Under the pieces are notes generated by a model. That model was not told where the DNA came from, ran no database searches, and worked only from the letters and a program-made list of their open reading frames with translations. From positions 1-64,000 of the forward strand of contig QQUJ01000006.1 in assembly GCA_008501635.1 (NCBI GenBank): DNA of 64,000 bases, written 5' to 3'. The stretch comes from Pseudomonadota bacterium. GTDB taxonomy: Bacteria; Pseudomonadota; Gammaproteobacteria; QQUJ01. Positions 10,166 to 18,011 of this stretch are shown one piece after another. How positions within the stretch are numbered: the first letter of the stretch is position 1; each line of letters opens with the position of its first letter. Position numbers and translations under genes: made by a program.

Positions 10166-10771
10166 ATGTCAACCGATACGATTGTCTATCCCATCGGCGA
10201 GCGGCTCTATATCAATCTCACCGACCGCTGCACACTGGCGTGCGCGTTTTGCCCCAAGCACAACGGGACATGGCAGCTGCGCGAGCATGACCTGGCGTTG
10301 CACCATCGACCCGCGGCGCGGGAGGTGATCGATGCCGTGGGTGATCCCGGCCGTTACCAGGAGGTCGTTTTCTGCGGCTATGGTGAACCGACCCTGCGCA
10401 TCACAGAGTTGCTGGAGGTGGCCCGCCATATCAAAGGACTGGGCGGCCGCGTGCGGGTCAACACCGACGGGTTGGCGAATCGCATCCACAAGCGCAACGT
10501 GTTGCCCGAGTTGGGCACCTGCGTCGATACATTGTCGATCTCGCTGAATGCCCAGAATGCGGCCGTCTACGAGCACCACTGCAAACCGGCTTTTCCCGGT
10601 GCTTATCAGGCGATGCTCGATTTTCTGCAACTCGCGCCACGTTATGTAAAAGAGGTTACCGCCACGGCCATCGACGGGCTGGAGGACGTGAACGTCGAGG
10701 CCTGCGCCCGCCTGGCGGCGAGCGCCGGGGCAAAATTTCGCCGGCGCGTACTCGACGTCGTCGGCCAATGA
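10166..10771 (+). CDS. TatD-linked radical SAM protein
   Basis: Radical SAM protein of 201 aa. The cluster-binding motif is C-x3-C-x2-C (CTLACAFC, near residue 26), preceded by INLTDRC. The segment VVFCGYGEPTLR resembles the GGEP-type SAM-binding motif. It resembles the family of short radical SAM proteins that occur with or fused to TatD nucleases. No tatD gene is in this window. It sits directly upstream of ubiU, 63 bp away, so it may be cotranscribed with ubiUV. The reaction is unknown. Confidence 0.8.
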   Translation: MSTDTIVYPIGERLYINLTDRCTLACAFCPKHNGTWQLREHDLALHHRPAAREVIDAVGDPGRYQEVVFCGYGEPTLRITELLEVARHIKGLGGRVRVNTDGLANRIHKRNVLPELGTCVDTLSISLNAQNAAVYEHHCKPAFPGAYQAMLDFLQLAPRYVKEVTATAIDGLEDVNVEACARLAASAGAKFRRRVLDVVGQ

Positions 10772-10834
10772 TCACCGATCGGGCCCGCGCCCGTTAACGG
10801 TAAAGCACTCTGGCTTCGCCAAGGGGGAAACAGT

Positions 10835-11830
10835 ATGGAGCTCGTCTGTCCCGCAGGTAACCTGCCCTCGCTGAAGGCGGCCATCGATCAGGGTGCCGAT
10901 GCGGTCTACATGGGATTCCGCGACGACACCAATGCGCGTCACTTTCCCGGACTGAATTTCACCGAAGGCAACGCCGGCGACGGCATCCGTTACGCGCAGG
11001 ATCGCGGTCGGCGCGTCTTCGTCGCACTCAACACCTATCCCCAACCGCAGGGCTGGGAACGCTGGCAGCGCGCTGTCGATCACGCCGCCGATCTCGGCGT
11101 CAACGCCTTGATCATGGCCGATATCTCGGTCTTCGAATACGCCGCGCGCCGCCATCCCGGTCTCAACCTGCACCTTTCGGTACAGGGCTCGGCCACCACC
11201 CCGGAGGCGATCTCGTTCTATCACGAGCACTTCGGCATCAAGCGCGCTGTGCTACCGCGCGTGCTTTCGATGAAGCAGGTGGAACAGGTGGTCGCGGACA
11301 GCCCGGTGGAGCTGGAGGTATTCGGCTTCGGTGGGTTGTGCGTCATGGTCGAAGGGCGGTGCACGCTCTCTTCCTACGTCACCGGCGAATCCCCCAACAA
11401 CTGCGGCGCCTGCTCGCCGGCCAAGGCGGTGCGTTGGGAAGAATCAGCGGGCGGGCTCGAAACCCGCCTCAGCGGCATGCTCATCAACCGCTTCAACAAG
11501 GAGGAGAAGGCGGGATACCCCACCATCTGCAAGGGGCGCTACCGGGTGGGTGAACACACCTATTACGCCATCGAAGACCCCACCAGCCTCAATACCCTCG
11601 AGCTGCTGCCCGAGCTCTACCGCATGGGTATCGCCGCGATCAAGATCGAGGGTCGGCAACGCAGCCCCGCCTACGTCAAACAGGTGGCGCGCGTCTGGCG
11701 TCAGGCGATCGACAGCTGCGAAGCCAATCCCGATGCCTTCACGCCAAAACCCGAGTGGCAGATGGAATTGGCCAAGGTCTCGGAAGGCACCCAGACTACG
11801 CTCGGTGCCTACAACCGGCCGTGGCAGTAA
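10835..11830 (+). CDS. ubiU: Oxygen-independent ubiquinone hydroxylase subunit UbiU
   Basis: U32 peptidase-family protein (331 aa) which with UbiV hydroxylates ubiquinone intermediates without oxygen, using prephenate as oxygen donor in characterised systems. It begins MELVCPAGNLPSLKAAI with a GGGGGA-type ribosome site just upstream. The four [4Fe-4S] cysteines known from E. coli UbiU are at the same positions here: Cys169, Cys176, Cys193 and Cys232. ubiV follows after 132 bp that contain a palindromic repeat, and ubiT lies convergently beyond it. The trio indicates ubiquinone synthesis under anoxia. Confidence 0.93.
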   Translation: MELVCPAGNLPSLKAAIDQGADAVYMGFRDDTNARHFPGLNFTEGNAGDGIRYAQDRGRRVFVALNTYPQPQGWERWQRAVDHAADLGVNALIMADISVFEYAARRHPGLNLHLSVQGSATTPEAISFYHEHFGIKRAVLPRVLSMKQVEQVVADSPVELEVFGFGGLCVMVEGRCTLSSYVTGESPNNCGACSPAKAVRWEESAGGLETRLSGMLINRFNKEEKAGYPTICKGRYRVGEHTYYAIEDPTSLNTLELLPELYRMGIAAIKIEGRQRSPAYVKQVARVWRQAIDSCEANPDAFTPKPEWQMELAKVSEGTQTTLGAYNRPWQ

Positions 11831-11848
11831 CACGGTCAAGAACATTCG

Positions 11849-11937
11849 TCTCACGCAAAGACGCAAAGTTCGCAGAGCCGATTAAGCGAATTGAAAAACT
11901 TCGTGACTCTTTGCGTCTTGATGTCTTGGCGCGAGAC
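11849..11937 (+). repeat. Dispersed palindromic repeat, copy 3
   Basis: Imperfect palindrome between ubiU and ubiV. Internal perfect arms are AAGACGCAAAG (11858-11868) and CTTTGCGTCTT (11909-11919). The outer ends are GTCTCACGC and GGCGCGAGAC. Same family as copies at 8122, 8667 and 20608, but the outer arms are more diverged. Confidence 0.65.
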
Positions 11938-11962
11938 AAAACTCAGATAGCAGCATGCGCAT

Positions 11963-12874
11963 ATGACTGAACACAAAATGAAGCTCTCCATCGGACCCGT
12001 GCTCTACTACTGGCCCAAAGAGCAGCTGCGGGACTTCTACGCCATGGTGGCGGAGTCATCCGCCGATATCGTCTACCTGGGGGAAGCCGTCTGTTCCAAG
12101 CGCCGCCAGTTTCGCGGCGACGATTGGCTGGAGACCGCCGAGATGCTCGCCCACGCAGGCAAGGAGGCGGTGATCTCAACACTGGCGCTGATCGAAGCCG
12201 ACTCCGAACGCAAGACTCTGAAGCGGATCTGCGCGAACGGCCGTTTCACGGTCGAAGCCAACGATGTGGGTGCGATCAACCTGCTCGCAAACCAGGCGAT
12301 CCCCTTCGTCAGTGGCCCAAGCGTCAACATCTACAACGACCGTACCCTCGCCTTCTTCGCCAAACTGGGGTTGAAACGCTGGGTAATGCCCGTTGAACTG
12401 TCGCGAGAGACTCTGGCGCAGATCCAGCAAGGGCGTCCGGCAGGCGTCGAAACCGAGGTGATGGCCTACGGGCGCATCCCGCTGGCCTGGTCGGCGCGCT
12501 GCTTCACCGCCCGCGCCTACCATCTGCAAAAAGACGACTGCCAGGAAAAATGTATTGCCGATCCCGACGGCCTCACTGTCTACACGCAGGAAGACGATGC
12601 CTTCCTGGCGCTGAACGGTATTCAGACCCAGTCGGCCCAGACCTACAATCTGCTGGGCGAGATTGGGGATTTGCGCCGGCTTGGAATAGACGTGTTGCGC
12701 ATCAGTCCCCAGTCAGCCCATATGCAGAGCGTCATCGAGAAGTTTGCCGCCGTACTGGCGGGCAAGGTGGACGCGCGTGAGGCAGCGCACCAACTGGAGG
12801 CGCTGATGCCGGTCGGAAGCTGCAGCGGTTACTGGTTCGGCGACGCAGGAATGCAGACAGGCGCGCCGACCTGA
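11963..12874 (+). CDS. ubiV: Oxygen-independent ubiquinone hydroxylase subunit UbiV
   Basis: U32-family partner of UbiU (303 aa from ATG 11963, or 298 aa from ATG 11978, MKLSIGP). Counting from 11978, the cysteines at 39, 175, 188 and 192 reproduce the E. coli UbiV pattern (39, 180, 193, 197), including the 13- and 4-residue spacings, so a [4Fe-4S] cluster is expected. The second start agrees better with family numbering; neither has a strong ribosome site. It converges on ubiT with only 6 bp between the stops. Confidence 0.93.
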   Translation: MTEHKMKLSIGPVLYYWPKEQLRDFYAMVAESSADIVYLGEAVCSKRRQFRGDDWLETAEMLAHAGKEAVISTLALIEADSERKTLKRICANGRFTVEANDVGAINLLANQAIPFVSGPSVNIYNDRTLAFFAKLGLKRWVMPVELSRETLAQIQQGRPAGVETEVMAYGRIPLAWSARCFTARAYHLQKDDCQEKCIADPDGLTVYTQEDDAFLALNGIQTQSAQTYNLLGEIGDLRRLGIDVLRISPQSAHMQSVIEKFAAVLAGKVDAREAAHQLEALMPVGSCSGYWFGDAGMQTGAPT

Positions 12875-12880
12875 ATCGTT

Positions 12881-13363
12881 TTACGGGCGGACAACGAAGC
12901 GCTCGCAGAAGGCGACGGCCCGCTCTCCGGCGCTTTGAATCGGCTCCGGCACATGGGGCAGCGAGTACTCCAAGCCATCCAGCAGGTTCTTCACCATCAG
13001 GCCCACCTCGGTATCACCCTCCATGCGCAGGCGCCGCTGAAAGAAAAGCGTGTCCGCATCTTCACGGCGGGTGGCCAGGAGCAGGAAATCGTAGAGCGTA
13101 CCCGAGATCGAGGCTGCGACGGGTTGCTGGCGATCAACAGCCACCAAACGTCCCCTGCTCTTGGTGAGCCGGTACTCGATTCCCGCATCCTCGATCGCGA
13201 TGCGCAGTACCCGATCCTGCAGAAAATCGAGTTCACCATCGCGCACCAACAGCGCGAACAGCCGGCTCAGCGCCACACCGAGCGCGGTGGAATGGACGAT
13301 ATTGGGAACCAGGCGCAGCGGTGCAGTTAACAGCCGCGGCAGGGAAGGAGTGCTTTGGCGCAT
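12881..13363 (-). CDS. ubiT: SCP2-domain accessory protein UbiT
   Basis: Lipid-binding SCP2 protein (160 aa), the anaerobic counterpart of UbiJ that brings ubiquinone precursors to the UbiU/UbiV hydroxylases. The N-terminal helical segment (residues 1-45) has LPRLLTAPLRLVPNIV. The SCP2 fold follows with GELDFLQDRVLRI and, near the end, FQRRLRMEGDTEVGLMVKNLLDGLE. That last segment is characteristic of YhbT/UbiT proteins. It is transcribed from the rho side (rho stop is 28 bp upstream), opposite to ubiUV. Identification rests on the SCP2 signature plus neighbours. Confidence 0.88.
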   Translation of the reverse strand: MRQSTPSLPRLLTAPLRLVPNIVHSTALGVALSRLFALLVRDGELDFLQDRVLRIAIEDAGIEYRLTKSRGRLVAVDRQQPVAASISGTLYDFLLLATRREDADTLFFQRRLRMEGDTEVGLMVKNLLDGLEYSLPHVPEPIQSAGERAVAFCERFVVRP

Positions 13364-13391
13364 CTTCTCGGACTCCGGACGCTTACCGGGA

Positions 13392-14648
13392 CTAGCGCTT
13401 CATCGAATCGAAGAACTCGCTGTTGGTCTTGGTCCCCTTTAGCTTGTCGTGCAGGAACTCCATGGCCGCCAGCTCATCCATGGGGTGGAGCAACTTGCGC
13501 AGTATCCACATCTTCTGCAACTCATCGACGAGTGTCAGCAATTCCTCGCGACGCGTACCGGAACGATTGATATTGATGGCGGGGTAGATACGTTTCTCCG
13601 CAATGCGGCGATCCAAATGGATCTCCATGTTGCCGGTGCCTTTGAACTCCTCGTAGATCACATCGTCCATGCGCGAGCCGGTATCGATCAGGGCGGTGGC
13701 GATGATGGTCAGGCTGCCGCCCTCCTCTATGTTGCGCGCAGCGCCGAAGAAACGCTTGGGCTTCTGCAGGGCATTGGCATCGACGCCACCGGTCAGCACC
13801 TTACCCGACGAAGGAACCACGGTGTTGTAGGCGCGTGCCAGACGGGTGATGGAGTCGAGCAGGATCACCACGTCCTTCTTATGCTCCACCAGACGCTTGG
13901 CCTTTTCGATGACCATTTCCGCCACCTGCACATGGCGGCTGGCCGGTTCGTCGAAGGTGGAAGAGACCACCTCCCCACGTACCGAGCGTTCCATCTCGGT
14001 CACCTCTTCAGGGCGCTCGTCGATGAGCAGCACGATGAGATAGCACTCGGGATGCTTAACCTCGATGGAGTGCGCGATATTCTGCAATAGCATCGTCTTG
14101 CCGGCCTTGGGAGGCGAGACGATAAGGCCGCGTTGCCCCTTGCCAACGGGCGACATCAGATCGATGACGCGCGCCGTAATATCCTCGGTGCTGCCATTGC
14201 CCAATTCCAGCGACATACGCTTGTTGGGGTGCAGCGGTGTGAGATTCTCGAACAAGACCTTGTTCTTCGCCGTCTCGGGCGATTCGTAATTGATCTGGCC
14301 CACCTTGAGCAGGGCGAAGTAGCGTTCGCCCTCCTTGGGTGGACGGATCTTGCCCGAGACAGTATCTCCCGTGCGCAGATTGAAGCGCCGTATCTGACTG
14401 GGCGAGACATAGATGTCATCGGGGCCTGCCAGGTAGGAGCAATCCGCTGAACGCAGAAAACCGAAACCGTCCTGCAGGATTTCCAGCACCCCATCGCCAA
14501 AGATATCTTCGCCGTTCTTGGCGTGGGCCTTGAGGATGGAAAAGATCACATCCTGCTTGCGCGACCTTGCCATTCCTTCGACGCCCATATCCTGGGCAAT
14601 TTGTATGAGTTCTGAGGCGGTTTTTTTCTTGAGTTCGGTGAGATTCAT
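13392..14648 (-). CDS. rho: Transcription termination factor Rho
   Basis: Hexameric RNA helicase (418 aa) that terminates transcription. The N-terminal helical domain ([19 protein letters not shown]) is followed by the RNA-binding cold-shock-like domain with [29 protein letters not shown]. The P-loop is [12 protein letters not shown] at about residues 177-188. [10 protein letters not shown], the Q-loop and the R-loop region ([14 protein letters not shown]) follow. Full length and very conserved. It lies downstream of trxA in the same direction, as in E. coli, with a 184-bp leader between them. Confidence 0.99.
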   Translation of the reverse strand: MNLTELKKKTASELIQIAQDMGVEGMARSRKQDVIFSILKAHAKNGEDIFGDGVLEILQDGFGFLRSADCSYLAGPDDIYVSPSQIRRFNLRTGDTVSGKIRPPKEGERYFALLKVGQINYESPETAKNKVLFENLTPLHPNKRMSLELGNGSTEDITARVIDLMSPVGKGQRGLIVSPPKAGKTMLLQNIAHSIEVKHPECYLIVLLIDERPEEVTEMERSVRGEVVSSTFDEPASRHVQVAEMVIEKAKRLVEHKKDVVILLDSITRLARAYNTVVPSSGKVLTGGVDANALQKPKRFFGAARNIEEGGSLTIIATALIDTGSRMDDVIYEEFKGTGNMEIHLDRRIAEKRIYPAININRSGTRREELLTLVDELQKMWILRKLLHPMDELAAMEFLHDKLKGTKTNSEFFDSMKR

Positions 14649-14743
14649 GGCGCTGTGTCAGATGGGTTGAAACCGGAAACGGAGGAACATGCACAATGCC
14701 TGGCGAGTCCAGACACTATGGAAAATCAGGGGAGTTTTTTTGG

Positions 14744-14776
14744 GTATGGCTGCGGCCGCAACGACCGCAGCCATAC
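14744..14776 (-). other. Hairpin in the trxA-rho spacer
   Basis: Perfect 12-bp inverted repeat, GTATGGCTGCGG (14744-14755) and CCGCAGCCATAC (14765-14776), loop 9. It lies downstream of trxA and in the leader of rho. The T-run (14735-14741) is on the plus-strand side, so for minus-strand transcripts the hairpin is followed by A residues and is not a canonical terminator. A role in the rho leader (Rho autoregulates its mRNA in E. coli) is possible. Confidence 0.55.
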
Positions 14777-14832
14777 GCTATCACTTTGTTCAGCCAGGGT
14801 CTAGGTTTTGGTGTGCTCCGGCCGAAATAACC

Positions 14833-15159
14833 TTACAGATTGCTATCGATAAACGCGGTAAGCTGCGACTTCGACACGGCGCCCACCTTGGTCGCCTCCA
14901 CATTGCCATTTTTGAACAGCATCAGCGTTGGAATTCCGCGGATTCCATATTTCGGTGGTGTATTCGGATTCTCGTCGATATTCAGCTTGGCCACCTTGAC
15001 GCGCCCATCGTACTCGTCGGATATCTCATCGAGTATCGGTGCAATCATTTTGCACGGACCGCACCAGTCGGCCCAAAAATCGACGAGCACGGGGTTTTCG
15101 GAATTCAGTACGTCTGCTTCGAATGTTTCGTCGGTAACGTGTACCATGCGTTCGCTCAC
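14833..15159 (-). CDS. trxA: Thioredoxin 1
   Basis: Cytoplasmic dithiol reductase (108 aa) for ribonucleotide reductase, PAPS reductase and other proteins. The active site WCGPCK is at about residues 32-37, preceded by the buried LVDFWADW strand. The cis-proline region [14 protein letters not shown] is present at about 70-83. The start ATG gives [11 protein letters not shown]. It is divergent from rhlB and upstream of rho, the same arrangement as in E. coli. Confidence 0.98.
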   Translation of the reverse strand: MSERMVHVTDETFEADVLNSENPVLVDFWADWCGPCKMIAPILDEISDEYDGRVKVAKLNIDENPNTPPKYGIRGIPTLMLFKNGNVEATKVGAVSKSQLTAFIDSNL

Positions 15160-15401
15160 CTTGATTGCCTCCAGTGGGCTCCTTACCGGACTTCAATAAT
15201 TGCGATCGGAGAAAGGAACTCGGGAAAGTTGCTGTCACGCGGTGCGTCTTTATTGTGGCTGCATGACTCGCGACACCGCTGACCGACATCCGTACCTCGA
15301 TGATGCCGGCCCAACCTAGCATCATTTCAGCCGAATCGTCCCCATATTGCAAGCCTAAAAAAGCCTCGCCCCTTGTTCCATATGGGGTATGCTTGCCCGC
15401 C

Positions 15402-16694
15402 ATGGATAACTCACATTTGTCGAAAACCACCTTTTCGGAGCTAAATCTGCCCCCTGAATTGCTGCGCGGCACAACCGAAGCAGGCTTTACTCTCTGCACG
15501 CCAATTCAGTCCGAAACCCTGCCCCTGGCCTTGTCAGGTAAGGATGTCGCCGGTCAGGCACAGACCGGTACCGGCAAGACCGCCGCCTTTCTGTTGGCCA
15601 CCATGACGCATCTGTTGCGCCGCGCCCCGCCCCCGGCTCGCAAGGCGACACAGCCCCGGGCGCTCATACTCGCGCCTACGCGCGAACTCGCGATTCAGAT
15701 TCACCGTGATGCCGAGAGCCTGGGCGCCTATACGGGGTTGACCCTGGGCCTTGTTTACGGGGGAACCGGTTACGAGGAACAGCGCAGAATGCTCCAAGCC
15801 GGCGTAGACATCCTGATCGGAACGCCCGGTCGACTGATCGACTACTTCAAACAGCACATCTTCGATCTGAAGGCCATCCAGGTGATGGTGCTCGACGAGG
15901 CCGATCGCATGTTCGATCTCGGCTTTATCAAGGATATTCGCTACCTGCTGCGGCGCATGCCATCACCGGATCAGCGCCAGGGCATGCTCTTCTCGGCGAC
16001 CCTTTCCTATCGCGTGACCGAACTCGCTTACGAGCACATGAACAACCCCGAGTTGGTGATGATCGAGCCCGACAAAGTGACGGCCGACAAGGTCAAACAG
16101 ACAGTCTATTACACCGCCAACGATGAAAAGATCGCACTGTTGATAGGGCTGCTCCAGCATATGGATCCGAGCCGCAGTATCGTTTTTGTCAACACCAAGC
16201 GAACGGCGGAGCGCGTCACTGACTACCTGGAGGCCAATCAAATCCACGCAGCGATGCTCTCCGGCGATGTGCCGCAGACAAAACGCCAACGACTGCTGCT
16301 GGCCTTCCAAAAGGGCGAACTGCCGATCCTGGTGGCTACCGATGTGGCCGCGCGGGGCCTACACATCCCGGACGTCAGCCACGTCTTTAATTTCGATCTG
16401 CCGCAGGATGCCGAGGACTACGTCCACCGCATCGGTCGTACCGCCCGTGCGGGCGCGCTGGGTGATGCCATCAGCTTTGCCTGCGAGGAGTATTCGTTCT
16501 CCCTGCCGGAGATCGAGGCCTACATCAGCCATAAGATCAGCGCTGAATCATTCGATCCATCCCTGCTTACGGATTTGGTCCACCCCAAACGGCGCCAATC
16601 GCGCGTGCGACCGGGAGGAGCGCGTCGTCGTCCGACGGGGCAGAACAAACGCCCGCAAAACACCTCACGTCATAAACCGAAGCCGAGAAATTGA
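15402..16694 (+). CDS. rhlB: ATP-dependent RNA helicase RhlB
   Basis: DEAD-box helicase (430 aa), a component of the RNA degradosome in enterobacteria. Motifs in order: Q motif [11 protein letters not shown]-loop [29 protein letters not shown] at [16 protein letters not shown], and [11 protein letters not shown] basic C-terminal tail of about 45 residues ([15 protein letters not shown]..) is typical for RhlB. The frame is open back to 15300, but [14 protein letters not shown] at 15402 is the family-like start. It is divergent from trxA, as in E. coli. Confidence 0.94.
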   Translation: MDNSHLSKTTFSELNLPPELLRGTTEAGFTLCTPIQSETLPLALSGKDVAGQAQTGTGKTAAFLLATMTHLLRRAPPPARKATQPRALILAPTRELAIQIHRDAESLGAYTGLTLGLVYGGTGYEEQRRMLQAGVDILIGTPGRLIDYFKQHIFDLKAIQVMVLDEADRMFDLGFIKDIRYLLRRMPSPDQRQGMLFSATLSYRVTELAYEHMNNPELVMIEPDKVTADKVKQTVYYTANDEKIALLIGLLQHMDPSRSIVFVNTKRTAERVTDYLEANQIHAAMLSGDVPQTKRQRLLLAFQKGELPILVATDVAARGLHIPDVSHVFNFDLPQDAEDYVHRIGRTARAGALGDAISFACEEYSFSLPEIEAYISHKISAESFDPSLLTDLVHPKRRQSRVRPGGARRRPTGQNKRPQNTSRHKPKPRN

Positions 16695-16816
16695 CCCTCC
16701 GCGTCACTTTGTGACCCCGGTCGCATCCCCCACTGTGACCGGATCATCCCTCCCCGCATTCAGGATCGGCACCACTCCCGCGCTTTCAGTGGACAGCAAC
16801 ACTCCCGACGGTTTTC

Positions 16817-16836
16817 TGTAAAGTCCTGTTATTACA
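16817..16836. promoter_or_regulatory. Inverted repeat, possible activator site
   Basis: TGTAA at 16817-16821 and TTACA at 16832-16836, separated by 10 bases. It is centred about 95 bp upstream of the predicted start of the sigma-54 type promoter at 16897. That is the usual distance of enhancer-binding-protein sites, so it is a candidate upstream activating sequence. The arms are short, and the match could be chance. Confidence 0.3.
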
Positions 16837-16896
16837 ACCTCTTAAGAAAGCGTTGCAAAACGCAGCCGACAAAAAGCGACCAACCGCGCACTGAGT

Positions 16897-16912
16897 TGGC
16901 ACGCATAGTGCT
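16897..16912 (+). promoter_or_regulatory. Sigma-54 (-24/-12) type promoter
   Basis: The sequence TGGCACGCATAGTGCT matches 14 of 16 positions of the RpoN consensus TGGCACG-RNNN-TTGCW, with the invariant GG and GC correctly spaced. The mismatches are C for R at position 8 and G for T at position 12. Transcription would start about 12 bases after the GC, near 16922, directly before the first stem of the c-di-GMP riboswitch at 16925. Confidence 0.7.
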
Positions 16913-16924
16913 TCAGCAATAACG

Positions 16925-17023
16925 AGTTTCGTTACAAAGGCAACCCGCCCGAAAGGGCTGGATCGCAAAGCTACCTGCCTTGAGGTCGCAAATGACCATG
17001 GTAGAGGGGCTGCAGGAGAAACT
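16925..17023 (+). promoter_or_regulatory. Cyclic-di-GMP-I (GEMM-I) riboswitch
   Basis: The conserved core of the GEMM-I class is readable in order. AAAGGCAACC at 16936-16945 is followed by a stem closed by a GAAA tetraloop (GCCC-GAAA-GGGC, 16947-16958). Next come GGATCGCAAAGC (16960-16971) and a second stem of CTACC (16971-16975) with GGTAG (17000-17004), which encloses GGTC..GACC. GCAACC (16940-16945) pairs with GGCTGC (17008-17013) apart from one mismatch. A further stem of AGTTTC (16925-16930) with GAAACT (17018-17023) runs into the AGGAG ribosome site (17014-17018) of the ORF starting at 17025. This suggests translational control. Which state is ON is not shown; closing of the basal stem would occlude the ribosome site. 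Confidence 0.85.
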
Positions 17024-17024
17024 G

Positions 17025-17234
17025 ATGAACAGAATCAGCCGAATCCGCTCCAGAATCGCACCGCGCCTCAGTCGGCCGGTCGAACTCCTGACGCCGCTCT
17101 TCTTACCAATGCTCACCAAGGAGAAGCGGCATGAAAGCAACAACCCGTTTCAACCGCTCTACGCAGAGGCGATCGCGCCGCGCCTACCGCATGCGCCGCA
17201 AGACGCGTATCGCTGGAAAAGGAGAGACACCTAG
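17025..17234 (+). CDS. Small orphan protein under c-di-GMP riboswitch
   Basis: ORF of 69 codons directly after the riboswitch. AGGAG at 17014-17018 is 6 bases before the ATG, a strong ribosome site embedded in the riboswitch basal stem. The product is basic, with an Arg-rich start (MNRISRIRSRIAPRLSR), a short hydrophobic stretch (VELLTPLFLPML) and a Pro-rich C-terminus. I recognise no family. It overlaps a second ORF (17131-17241) in another frame, so it may be the regulated protein, a leader peptide that couples translation to the second ORF, or both. A strong terminator follows at 17355, so no larger gene belongs to this transcript. Confidence 0.5.
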   Translation: MNRISRIRSRIAPRLSRPVELLTPLFLPMLTKEKRHESNNPFQPLYAEAIAPRLPHAPQDAYRWKRRDT

Positions 17235-17241
17235 CGGATAG
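17131..17241 (+). CDS. Very basic 36-residue peptide
   Basis: Short ORF in the +1 frame relative to the ORF at 17025, with its own good ribosome site (AAGGAG at 17119-17124, 6 bases before the ATG). The product begins MKATTRFNRSTQRRSRR and contains about 13 Arg/Lys in 36 residues, like a nucleic-acid-binding peptide. It is too short for reliable family assignment. Its start lies inside the 69-codon ORF, so translational coupling after riboswitch control is plausible. Which of the two ORFs is real cannot be decided from this sequence alone. Confidence 0.45.
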   Translation: MKATTRFNRSTQRRSRRAYRMRRKTRIAGKGETPSG

Positions 17242-17253
17242 GCTTCAGTTTAC

Positions 17254-17310
17254 GGAATCTGGTCGATTTCCTTCGCTTACTCTCGCTCCTCCTCGCTCCG
17301 ACCAGATTCC
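17254..17310 (+). other. Long hairpin in 3' region of riboswitch transcript
   Basis: Perfect 12-bp inverted repeat GGAATCTGGTCG (17254-17265) and CGACCAGATTCC (17299-17310). The 33-base loop is pyrimidine-rich and includes CTCCTCCT, complementary to Shine-Dalgarno sequences. A second, 7-bp palindrome (GGCCCAATTTGGGCC) follows at 17329-17343. It lies between the small ORFs and the terminator. Confidence 0.6.
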
Positions 17311-17354
17311 ACCAACCGGGGGTGCTGCGGCCCAATTTGGGCCCAGCCATTTCA

Positions 17355-17384
17355 CCCCACCCCTAACCGGGTGGGGTTTTTTTT
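17355..17384 (+). terminator. Intrinsic terminator of riboswitch unit
   Basis: Stem CCCCACCC (17355-17362) and GGGTGGGG (17369-17376) with a 6-base loop, followed directly by eight T residues (17377-17384). This is a canonical Rho-independent terminator for plus-strand transcription, closing the unit that begins at the promoter near 16897. Confidence 0.9.
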
Positions 17385-17393
17385 GCAGTGTGG

Positions 17394-17600
17394 TCAGCGC
17401 TCCACCTTGGTCAACACCTGCGTTTGATTGTCACCCGAGCGCAGGTAGACATAACGCTCCTGCATTTGCTCGAACTCCCTGTCGCGGCGCCGCTCGGAGG
17501 CAAACCAGCGAAAGTATTCCAGGTTCTCCAAAAGATGCGCTTTCGCCATAGCATCACCCTCTGGCAAAACAACCCGTATCCCAAATCGCTTATCAGTCAT
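17394..17600 (-). CDS. Small hypothetical protein
   Basis: ORF of 68 codons starting at ATG 17600 (MTDKRFGIRVVLPEGD). The composition is soluble and charged, with an amphipathic central part (HLLENLEYFRWFASERRRDREFEQM). No signal peptide or membrane helix is visible. It looks protein-like rather than a shadow, since nothing overlaps it on the other strand, but I do not recognise a family. Convergent with the riboswitch unit. Confidence 0.5.
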   Translation of the reverse strand: MTDKRFGIRVVLPEGDAMAKAHLLENLEYFRWFASERRRDREFEQMQERYVYLRSGDNQTQVLTKVER

Positions 17601-17884
17601 GCCAATTCCCGCCAGCTGTGGATTCGGTGGCGATTATAGCGGATGGCGGCGCTGGCTCAGACCGGTAACGCACGACTGGAATATCAACCGGGCATGCGGC
17701 GCGGGGTGGCCCGGTTCAATCGCCGAACCCCTTGCCATTTATCTGCAAAAAGTCCCCAGCCTGCCAATTCCTCCAACACTGATCGCGCGTCATTCGCTCT
17801 GCCGCAAGGATTGTGGGGTCACGCGCTCTGCCCGTGAACAGCGCGGCAAAGCGTTAATCGGATTGTTGGTGCTCGAAACCGATC

Positions 17885-17954
17885 GAGTTGCGCTTTTGAC
17901 GTTGAAACCACGAGCGACCCGCACAGTTGGCGTGGGATTTTGAGACAGGTTCTA
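17885..17954 (-). repeat. Partial copy of the AGAACC nested-palindrome element
   Basis: The stretch ending GGGATTTTGAGACAGGTTCTA resembles closely the reverse complement of the left arm of the element at 44505-44772. Both contain CCACGAGCGACC, then GCACAG, then GGGATTTTGAGA and AGGTTCTA in the same order. The other half of the element is not evident here. It lies in the 411-bp gap between 17601 and 18011. The rest of that gap holds nothing else I recognise except a TATACT -10-like hexamer at 17972-17977 before the YkgJ-like gene. Confidence 0.65.
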
Positions 17955-18011
17955 GATGAAGCACGGTTTGCTATACTCGACCCCTTCGTCACTTCTTGCA
18001 CTTTCGATTCA

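Noticed and set aside
14744-14776. Hairpin considered as terminator of trxA
   Set aside because: The T-run is on the wrong side for minus-strand transcription; kept only as a hairpin.
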